Origin: Sutterella sp. UBA1442
Lineage (GTDB): Bacteria > Pseudomonadota > Gammaproteobacteria > Burkholderiales > Burkholderiaceae_F
Length of the DNA: 5,324 nt
Assembly: GCA_002329575.1 (NCBI GenBank)
Contig: DCTK01000080.1
Coordinates: 1 to 5,324, forward strand
Direction: 5' to 3'
Part shown: positions 1 to 5,324 of the stretch, piece by piece
Numbering within the stretch: the stretch's first letter is position 1
Layout: each line of letters starts with the position of its first letter
Notes under the pieces: generated by a model
Told to the model about the DNA's origin: nothing
Database searches by the model: none
The model's input: only the letters and a program-made list of their open reading frames with translations
Program-made: the position numbers and the translations under genes

Positions 1-26
1 TTTGTAGACTTTGTCAACAGTCTGCA

Positions 27-48
27 GCGACCTTCGGGTCGCTTTTTT
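27..48 (+). terminator. Rho-independent terminator of an upstream gene
   Basis: The arms GCGACC (27-32) and GGTCGC (37-42) pair perfectly around a stable TTCG tetraloop, and six T follow at 43-48. There is no T-run on the opposite strand, so it acts rightward. It must end a + strand transcript that begins outside the window. An in-frame TAG at 5-7 could be that gene's stop, but too little is visible to name the gene. Confidence 0.85.
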
Positions 49-52
49 GTCT

Positions 53-66
53 TTGATAAAGATCAA
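53..66. promoter_or_regulatory. FNR/ANR-type operator
   Basis: The sequence TTGAT-AAAG-ATCAA is a perfect match to the FNR-family dyad TTGAT-N4-ATCAA. FNR-type regulators are oxygen sensors that bind this site when anaerobic. It lies just after the upstream terminator and 104 bases before the small gene at 170, so that gene is the obvious target. The dyad centre is 59.5; a class II activated promoter (centre at -41.5) would place the transcript start near 101. No -10 of good quality lies exactly at the matching place, so the mode (activation or repression) is open. An overlapping inverted repeat AGATCA-N5-TGATCT (60-76) extends the symmetry. Confidence 0.6.
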
Positions 67-80
67 TAAATGATCTAAGA

Positions 81-92
81 TATAAAATAAAT
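81..92 (+). promoter_or_regulatory. Candidate -10 region for the small membrane gene
   Basis: The AT-rich stretch holds TATAAA (81-86) and TAAAAT (83-88), each 5 of 6 to the sigma-70 -10 consensus. No good -35 is visible, which is common at promoters that need an activator such as FNR. The spacing from the FNR dyad is about six bases shorter than the usual class II geometry, so the exact -10 is uncertain. Other AT-rich -10-like words occur at 115-121 and 130-136. Confidence 0.3.
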
Positions 93-169
93 CAAAAAAT
101 GATCTTGAAAAGATTAATAATGTCAACGATAATAATCTTGTGTCAGTTATGGATATTTGGAGATTGAAA

Positions 170-268
170 ATGCGTGAAAATTGGATTTTTGATGTTGTTG
201 CCCAGATGGCCATTGCGAGTGCATTAACGGTGGGCGTGATCGGTTTACTAGTAAGCTTTGTCGCTTAA
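170..268 (+). CDS. Small single-pass membrane protein, 32 residues, function unknown
   Basis: The ATG at 170 is preceded by a clear ribosome binding site, GGAG at 159-162, seven bases upstream. The product is 32 residues. A short polar N-terminus (MRENW, acidic residues E3 and D8) leads into one hydrophobic segment at about residues 9-31, rich in V, A, I, L and G and interrupted by Q12 and T20, and the protein ends right after it. This is the shape of a small transmembrane subunit or regulator of a membrane complex. The gene stands alone between a terminator (27-48) and its own terminator (290-315), with an FNR-type site upstream, which suggests a role under low oxygen. That role is inferred from context. 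I do not recognise the family; it does not resemble CydX or NapE. An in-frame ATG at 149 would add seven residues but would place the GGAG inside the coding region, so 170 is preferred. Confidence 0.6.
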   Translation: MRENWIFDVVAQMAIASALTVGVIGLLVSFVA

Positions 269-289
269 TTTTGCAGAGCTGACAATAAC

Positions 290-315
290 AAAAACCGGCG
301 AAATCGCCGGTTTTT
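290..315. terminator. Bidirectional Rho-independent terminator
   Basis: The two 11-base arms AAAAACCGGCG (290-300) and CGCCGGTTTTT (305-315) are perfectly complementary around an AAAT loop. The six-pair GC core has five T on the 3' side in both directions, so it can stop transcripts from either strand. On the + strand it ends the small gene at 170-268, 21 bases after the stop codon. On the minus strand it would end the candidate small RNA that starts near 523. Confidence 0.87.
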
Positions 316-404
316 GTCGGACCAAAGAAGTTGTTTTAGGACTGAGAGGTTTACCGTCAAGGAGAAATCGGCAAACATCAAATGAGCTTGGGAGAGATCG
401 CCGG
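297..404 (-). repeat. Three copies of a 14-base C/U-rich module
   Basis: Read on the minus strand, related 14-base words occur at 404-391 (CCGGCGATCTCTCC), 374-361 (TTGCCGATTTCTCC) and 310-297 (CCGGCGATTTCGCC). Copies 1 and 3 match at 12 of 14 bases; each matches copy 2 at 10 of 14. Copy 3 is built into the terminator stem. In copies 1 and 2 the UCUCC core is complementary to GGAGA-type ribosome binding sites. All three lie within the candidate small RNA and may be duplicated target-pairing segments. Confidence 0.4.
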
Positions 405-479
405 AAGTTGTTACCCACCCCTTTTTGGTTCCAACGCCCGACGGATTAGCTCAAAACTTCTTATTGACCGATACTTTAT

Positions 480-494
480 CGCAAGAGTCTTGCG
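480..494. repeat. Perfect 7-base inverted repeat
   Basis: CGCAAGA (480-486) and TCTTGCG (488-494) are separated by one base. As DNA this has the symmetry of an operator. As RNA on the minus strand it forms a 5-pair stem with a 5-base loop some 30 bases from the predicted 5' end of the candidate small RNA. The second reading is preferred because it fits a 5' stabilising hairpin, but an operator cannot be excluded. Confidence 0.45.
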
Positions 495-529
495 TGAAGC
501 TTACGGCCTCTAAAAAGTTCGTACCATGA

Positions 530-558
530 ATATTAATGATAATTATTCTCAATTGCAA
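530..558 (-). promoter_or_regulatory. Leftward sigma-70 promoter for the candidate small RNA
   Basis: On the minus strand -35 TTGCAA (558-553) is followed, after exactly 17 bases, by -10 TAATAT (535-530). Each hexamer matches consensus at 4 of 6, and the spacing is optimal. The Fur box fills the spacer, the usual place for repression by Fur. The predicted start is at about 522-524. TTGCAA next to a Fur box is a common look of iron-regulated promoters in betaproteobacteria (established pattern, from memory). Confidence 0.5.
537..551. promoter_or_regulatory. Fur box
   Basis: TGATAAT-T-ATTCTCA matches the 7-1-7 Fur consensus TGATAATNATTATCA at 14 of the 15 bases if the central base is counted as free. 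Against the older 19-base consensus, 532-550 matches at 15 of 19. Fur with iron represses promoters it overlaps. The site sits in the spacer of a leftward promoter and about 130 bases upstream of queA, so the leftward transcript is the better target. Confidence 0.65.
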
Positions 559-679
559 GGGCTCAGTGATACTTTTTTACAAAACAGTTAAATGGCCGTT
601 TATTGAAGGCTTTGGACTTTAAAAAAGTCAAGAAATTCGCTAAGATAGCGACTCTTTGACTTTTTTGGCCGGTAAAGCC
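559..679 (+). other. queA upstream region with nested alternative hairpins
   Basis: No coding region is visible here. GACTTT (615-620) can pair with AAAGTC (624-629). The same AAAGTC also belongs to a longer arm, 621-632, that pairs with 654-666 (one T bulged) around an inner hairpin CGCTA-AGA-TAGCG (638-650), ending in six T at 661-666. The two folds exclude each other and the second resembles an intrinsic terminator 13 bases before the queA start. A weak -10 (TAAGAT, 641-646) with a poor -35 (TTTAAA, 618-623) could instead make this a plain promoter. I see no match to a preQ1 aptamer. Confidence 0.3.
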
Positions 680-2865
<2,186 letters not shown>

Positions 2866-2866
2866 G

Positions 2867-2880
2867 GTCACATTTGTGAC
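2867..2880. repeat. GTCACA-TT-TGTGAC palindrome after tgt
   Basis: Two 6-base arms are perfectly inverted around TT, starting two bases after the tgt stop. It is not a CRP site (the half-sites are in the opposite order to TGTGA-N6-TCACA). As RNA it could fold as GTCAC-ATTT-GTGAC, but the T-run (2887-2892) starts six bases too late for a good terminator. Its centre lies about 58 bases before the likely yajC transcript start, a position suited to an upstream regulator site. The binding protein is unknown. Confidence 0.4.
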
Positions 2881-2919
2881 ATAGCGTTTTTTCGAAGCAA
2901 AAAGCTCGGAAAAGCCCCG

Positions 2920-2925
2920 TATAAT
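2920..2925 (+). promoter_or_regulatory. yajC promoter -10 element
   Basis: A perfect TATAAT lies 60 bases before the yajC start and predicts transcription from about 2931-2932. No -35 resembling TTGACA is found 16-18 bases upstream (the bases there are A-rich) and no TG extension is present. It is either a weak promoter or one needing an activator. It gives yajC-secD a transcript independent of queA-tgt. Confidence 0.5.
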
Positions 2926-2937
2926 TAACAAATCTTT

Positions 2938-2954
2938 GGTTCGACAATCGAGCC
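2938..2954 (+). other. Hairpin in the yajC 5' leader
   Basis: GGTTCGA (2938-2944) and TCGAGCC (2948-2954) form seven pairs (one G-U) around a CAA loop. If transcription starts near 2932 this stem sits close to the RNA 5' end and could protect the transcript. The T-run at 2964-2970 is too distant for this to be a normal terminator. Confidence 0.35.
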
Positions 2955-2984
2955 GGAAAATGATTTTTTTCAATGGAGTAACTG

Positions 2985-3326
2985 ATGTTTTTTATTTCTG
3001 ACGCATTCGCTCAAACGGCTGCCGCCGGTGATACGGGCGGCTTTATCGCCAGCTTGTTGCCGATGATTTTGATTTTTGTAGCTTTCTGGTTCTTCTTGAT
3101 CCGTCCGCAACAAAAGCGTCAAAAGGAACATGCCAAGATGGTTGATGGCTTGTCAAAGGGTGACGAAGTCTTGACCGCAGGCGGCATCGCCGGTCGTATT
3201 GCTGACGTGGCCGATGATTACGTCGTGGTGCAAATTGCTTCCGTTAAGGGCGAGCCTGTCACGTTGACGATCCAACGCTTGGCTGTGCAAACCGTTTTGC
3301 CCAAGGGAACGATTAAGACGTTCTAA
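2985..3326 (+). CDS. yajC: Sec translocon accessory subunit YajC
   Basis: YajC is a small inner-membrane protein of the SecDF-YajC complex that associates with SecYEG during protein export. The 113-residue product matches the family's usual length (E. coli about 110). It has a short periplasmic N-terminus with an alanine-rich stretch, one membrane helix at about residues 20-39 ending in FWFFLIRPQQKRQKEH (34-49), where the RPQ(Q)K basic block is the family signature, and a cytoplasmic domain with GDEVLTAGGIAGRI (59-72) and a final hydrophobic strand (about 97-105). ATG 2985 is preceded by GGAG (2975-2978) at six bases. It lies upstream of secD, its normal partner, but the 137-base gap to secD is wider and more structured than simple coupling would need. 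Confidence 0.95.
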   Translation: MFFISDAFAQTAAAGDTGGFIASLLPMILIFVAFWFFLIRPQQKRQKEHAKMVDGLSKGDEVLTAGGIAGRIADVADDYVVVQIASVKGEPVTLTIQRLAVQTVLPKGTIKTF

Positions 3327-3333
3327 GGCAATG

Positions 3334-3370
3334 AACAAAGCAATCGCCCGTTAAGGACGATTGTTTTGTT
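3334..3370 (+). terminator. Hairpin 1 after yajC, possible terminator
   Basis: Bases 3334-3346 pair with 3358-3370 over 13 positions (one G-U), a strong stem eight bases after the yajC stop. The loop 3347-3357 contains CCCGTTAAGGA. T-rich sequence forms the 3' arm and continues to 3372 (TTTTGTTTT), so partial termination is plausible. Its loop is complementary to the loop of hairpin 3. Confidence 0.6.
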
Positions 3371-3428
3371 TTGTGCGGTCAGTTTTTCAATGATTAACAG
3401 ACCGCCAAAGAGAGCGAGCTTAACGGGC
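3346..3428 (+). other. Loop-loop complementarity between hairpins 1 and 3
   Basis: GCCCGTTAAG (3346-3355) and CTTAACGGGC (3419-3428) are perfect reverse complements over 10 bases; nine lie in the apical loop of hairpin 1, and the partner fills the apical region of hairpin 3. The RNA could form a kissing complex, or the two segments could pair as an alternative to the local hairpins. Hairpin 2 lies between them. I recognise no described RNA family here. Confidence 0.45.
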
Positions 3429-3467
3429 CGTTCTCTTTTTTCAGTTATTTGTGGGGAAAACTCGTGA
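3366..3467 (+). CDS. Possible leader peptide overlapping secD start
   Basis: A 33-residue frame starts at TTG 3366, with AAGGA (3353-3357) eight bases upstream in the loop of hairpin 1. A shorter version starts at ATG 3390 (25 residues) but lacks a ribosome binding site. The stop TGA (3465-3467) overlaps the secD start as GTGA, the classic arrangement for translational coupling. The peptide begins with a short apolar stretch (MFCAVSFSMI), continues with basic residues (NRPPKR) and ends with SLFSVICGENS. A ribosome reading it would open hairpins 2 and 3. The frame is open all the way from the yajC stop and is in phase with yajC. The product matches nothing I know, and the frame may be open by chance. 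SecM, MifM and VemP are known leader peptides that tune sec or yidC genes; similarity here is in position only. Confidence 0.22.
   Translation: MFCAVSFSMINRPPKRASLTGRSLFSVICGENS
3375..3405 (+). other. Hairpin 2 in the yajC-secD gap
   Basis: GCGGTC (3375-3380) pairs with GACCGC (3400-3405). After one mismatch GTT (3382-3384) pairs with AAC (3396-3398), leaving an AT-rich loop. No T-run follows, so it is not a terminator by itself. It lies between the two hairpins with complementary loops and may position them. Confidence 0.5.
3407..3441 (+). terminator. Hairpin 3, terminator/attenuator just before secD
   Basis: AAAGAGAGCG (3407-3416) pairs with CGTTCTCTTT (3429-3438), 10 pairs with one G-U. 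After a bulged A, GC (3418-3419) pairs with GC (3427-3428). A run of six T occupies 3436-3441. It has all the marks of an intrinsic terminator, yet only 22 bases remain before the secD start, too few for another promoter. Transcripts must pass it to reach secD, which suggests conditional termination. Confidence 0.65.
3453..3457 (+). promoter_or_regulatory. secD ribosome binding site
   Basis: GGGGA lies six bases before GTG 3464 and supports that start. A TTG at 3449 is also in frame, but it lies upstream of this site. Confidence 0.6.
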
Positions 3468-5324
3468 ATCGTTATCCATTATGGAAATACATCGTTATCG
3501 GTGTGGCGCTCCTGATCGGGATGATCTACACGACGCCGAATTTCTTCGGTGAGTCTCCTGCAGTTCAGGTCTCGAGCCAAAAAGCGACCGTTAAAGTCGA
3601 TGAAGAGGTTTACCGCCGGGTTGAAGAGGTATTGGCCGCTGCCAATATCGAACCCAACGGCATCTTCTTTGAGCAAGGAGCTCAGCAATCGACGGTCCGT
3701 GTTCGCTTTGATCCGACTCAGGCCGAGTTGCAGTTGCAAGCCAAAGAAGTCATCGAACGAGCTTTAAATCCGGATCCGACGGACCCGGCCTATGTTGTTG
3801 CTTTGAACCTTGTGCCTAACACGCCCGAATGGTTGTTAAAGCTTCATGCGCTTCCCATGTATTTAGGGCTTGACCTTCGTGGTGGCGTGCACTTCCTATT
3901 GGAAGTGGACATGCAAGCTGCTATTGATAAGCGTATCGATGCAACGGCTGCGGACCTTCGTTCTCAATTCCGTGAAGAAAGAATTCGTCATGCCGGCATT
4001 ACCCGTGCGGGCACGGCACTTGACATCGCGTTCAGAAGTGAAGAGGAACGTGCCAAAGCGGTTGACTTGTTACGTAATACTCATCCGGAATTGTCCTTCG
4101 AAGAACACGGAGACGGTCAATATTTCCGTTTGATGGCAACGTTGACAGACGCAACGCTTCGTCAAGTGCAGGAATACGCCTTAAAGCAAAATATTTCGAC
4201 GCTTCACAATCGTATTAATGAACTCGGTGTTGCAGAACCTGTGATTGCTCAACAAGGTAGCAATCGTATTGTTGTGCAATTGCCGGGCGTCCAAGATACG
4301 GCAAAGGCTAAGGATATTTTGGGCCGTACTGCAACGTTGGAAATCCGCTTAGTGGACGATTCCCCGGAAGCTTATGCTCAATTAGCCAATGGCACAGTCC
4401 CGTTTGGTGATGAACGCTACTTTGACCGCAGCGGTGTGCCGATTTTGGTTAAGCGTCAAGTTATCTTGACAGGCGATAACTTAAACGATGCTCAAGCCGG
4501 TTTTGATCAACAAACGCAAGAGCCTACCGTAAACCTCACGCTCGATAGCCGCGGTGCTCGTATTTTCCAAGACGTCACTCGTGACAATGTCGGCAAGCGC
4601 ATGGCCATCATTCTCTTTGAAAAGGGTAAGGGTGAAGTCGTTACGGCTCCTGTGATTCGTCAGGAAATTGGCGGCGGACGAGTGCAAATTTCCGGTCGCA
4701 TGACGACGATGGAAGCGACCGATACCGCATTGCTTCTTCGTGCCGGTTCCTTGGCCGCTCCGATGGAAATCATCGAAGAACGTCTAGTTGGGCCGAGTTT
4801 GGGTGCTGCCAATATTGAAGCCGGTTTCCGCTCAACGCTGTACGGTTTTGCCGCTGTGTCAATTTTCATGATTCTTTACTATCAAGTCTTCGGTGCGGTT
4901 TCAGTTTTCGCACTGACTTGTAACGTCATGATGTTGATTGCGTTGCTCTCAATGCTTCAGGCAACGTTGACTCTACCGGGTATCGCAGCTATTGCTTTGA
5001 CGCTTGGTATGGCAGTGGACGCTAACGTGCTCATTAACGAGCGCGTTCGTGAAGAATTGCGAGAGGGAAGACCTCCGCAACAAGCCATCAGTGAAGGTTT
5101 CGATCGAGCGTTTGCTACGATTTTGGACTCCAACATTACGAGCTTGATCGCCGGTATTGCGTTGTTGATTTTCGGCTCCGGTCCTGTCCGTGGGTTCGCG
5201 GTGGTGCACTGTTTGGGCATCTTGACGTCAATCTTTACTTCCGTGATGGTCTCGCGTGGTGTGATCAACTTAATCTACGGTCGTCGTAAGAAGTTGAAGA
5301 CGCTTCACGTCGGTCAGATTTGGA
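3464..5324 (+). CDS. secD: Protein translocase subunit SecD (3' end cut by window)
   Basis: SecD works with SecF in the inner membrane, using the proton gradient to pull exported proteins through SecYEG from the periplasmic side. 620 residues are visible, in one uninterrupted frame. The order is: membrane helix 1 (about 8-24); a large periplasmic region with PMYLGLDLRGGVHFLLEV (131-148), the family signature; a second periplasmic part with LPGV (273-276), LLLRAGSLAAPM (423-434) and VGPSLG (442-447); then five C-terminal helices from about 455 to 604. LGMAVDANVLINERVREEL (514-532) contains D519, equivalent in position to the proton-relay Asp519 of E. coli. The start is GTG. Length and the ending YGRRKK...VGQIW suggest only a few residues are missing. 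secF is expected next, outside the window. Expression may be set by the structured gap upstream. Confidence 0.96.
   Translation, partial: MNRYPLWKYIVIGVALLIGMIYTTPNFFGESPAVQVSSQKATVKVDEEVYRRVEEVLAAANIEPNGIFFEQGAQQSTVRVRFDPTQAELQLQAKEVIERALNPDPTDPAYVVALNLVPNTPEWLLKLHALPMYLGLDLRGGVHFLLEVDMQAAIDKRIDATAADLRSQFREERIRHAGITRAGTALDIAFRSEEERAKAVDLLRNTHPELSFEEHGDGQYFRLMATLTDATLRQVQEYALKQNISTLHNRINELGVAEPVIAQQGSNRIVVQLPGVQDTAKAKDILGRTATLEIRLVDDSPEAYAQLANGTVPFGDERYFDRSGVPILVKRQVILTGDNLNDAQAGFDQQTQEPTVNLTLDSRGARIFQDVTRDNVGKRMAIILFEKGKGEVVTAPVIRQEIGGGRVQISGRMTTMEATDTALLLRAGSLAAPMEIIEERLVGPSLGAANIEAGFRSTLYGFAAVSIFMILYYQVFGAVSVFALTCNVMMLIALLSMLQATLTLPGIAAIALTLGMAVDANVLINERVREELREGRPPQQAISEGFDRAFATILDSNITSLIAGIALLIFGSGPVRGFAVVHCLGILTSIFTSVMVSRGVINLIYGRRKKLKTLHVGQIW

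Larger units (their letters stand above)
290..523 (-). ncRNA. Candidate Fur-repressed small RNA, about 230 nt
   Basis: A minus-strand promoter overlapping a Fur box (530-558) predicts a start near 523, and the terminator at 315-290 gives a clean 3' end with a U-tail. Between them no convincing reading frame exists: the minus-strand frames are short, lack a start with a ribosome binding site, or run through the terminator. Visible structure includes a 5' hairpin CGCAAGA/TCTTGCG (494-480), a long-range 8-pair stem (455-462 with 325-332), and C/U-rich segments able to pair with Shine-Dalgarno sequences. An iron-repressed, non-coding, terminator-ended transcript is the design of RyhB (enterics), PrrF (Pseudomonas) and NrrF (Neisseria), which shut off iron-using proteins when iron is short. 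That function is inferred. I recognise no known RNA family, and a processed or shorter RNA is possible. Confidence 0.45.

Noticed and set aside
290..448. Minus-strand frame of about 57 codons starting GTG, considered as a HemP-like gene behind the Fur box
   Set aside because: It runs through the terminator, the start has no properly spaced ribosome binding site, and the sequence lacks the HemP pattern.
258..449. 63-residue + strand reading frame
   Set aside because: It begins inside the small gene, has no ribosome binding site, runs straight through the perfect terminator at 290-315, and has a low-complexity basic composition unlike a real protein.
526..591. 21-codon + strand frame beginning ATG 526
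   Set aside because: It has no ribosome binding site, and the Fur box lies within it; a promoter region on the other strand explains the sequence better.
316..655. tRNA, 4.5S, tmRNA or known riboswitch in the intergenic region
   Set aside because: No T-loop with acceptor stem, no conserved SRP RNA core, no tmRNA ends and no recognised aptamer were seen on either strand.
656..679. Upstream TTG start adding eight residues to QueA
   Set aside because: No Shine-Dalgarno lies in front of it, it falls in a hairpin arm, and the family N-terminus fits ATG 680.
2867..2880. CRP site
   Set aside because: The half-sites are everted relative to TGTGA-N6-TCACA and the spacing is wrong.
3331..3354. Seven-codon frame (MNKAIAR) right after yajC
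   Set aside because: The only Shine-Dalgarno-like bases (AAGG, 3325-3328) are two bases from the ATG, too close, and the frame ends inside the hairpin 1 loop.

Overview
The window carries a conserved housekeeping block on the + strand, queA - tgt - yajC - secD. It is preceded by about 650 bases of regulatory sequence with one small gene and one likely small RNA. Queuosine genes followed by the SecDF-YajC accessory translocase genes is a classic proteobacterial order. Moderate GC content, an '[10 protein letters not shown]' insertion in Tgt, and a SecD C-terminus ending around 'VGQIW' fit a low-GC betaproteobacterium such as a Sutterellaceae/Burkholderiales gut lineage. That taxonomic placement is an inference from protein flavour, not a search result.

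Region 1 (1-315): an intrinsic terminator at 27-48 closes an upstream + strand unit outside the window. Then comes a perfect FNR/ANR-type dyad (TTGAT-N4-ATCAA, 53-66), an AT-rich promoter zone, and a 32-codon gene (170-268) with a good ribosome binding site that encodes a probable single-pass membrane peptide. A perfect bidirectional terminator lies at 290-315. The small gene therefore looks like an independent, oxygen-regulated unit.

Region 2 (290-679): no convincing protein gene. On the minus strand a Fur box (537-551, 14 of 15 bases of the 7-1-7 consensus) sits inside a plausible promoter (-35 TTGCAA, 17-base spacer, -10 TAATAT). It fires leftward into about 230 bases of non-coding sequence that ends at the shared terminator. 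This is the layout of an iron-repressed small RNA functionally like RyhB, PrrF or NrrF. The candidate RNA holds a repeated C/U-rich module able to pair with Shine-Dalgarno sequences. Just before queA there are nested, mutually exclusive hairpins.

Region 3 (680-2865): queA and tgt are tightly coupled, with a 5-base gap and the tgt ribosome binding site inside queA. They encode the last tRNA-level queuosine step present here (QueA) and the preQ1 base-exchange enzyme (Tgt).

Region 4 (2866-5324): yajC has its own promoter signal (perfect TATAAT, poor -35). It is followed by secD, which is intact in frame and cut by the window edge within a few residues of its expected end. The 137-base yajC-secD gap holds three hairpins. 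The last is a good intrinsic terminator ending only 22 bases before the secD start, and the loops of the first and third hairpins are perfectly complementary over at least 9 bases. With a possible leader reading frame overlapping the secD start (GTGA), this gap looks like an attenuator controlling secD(F).
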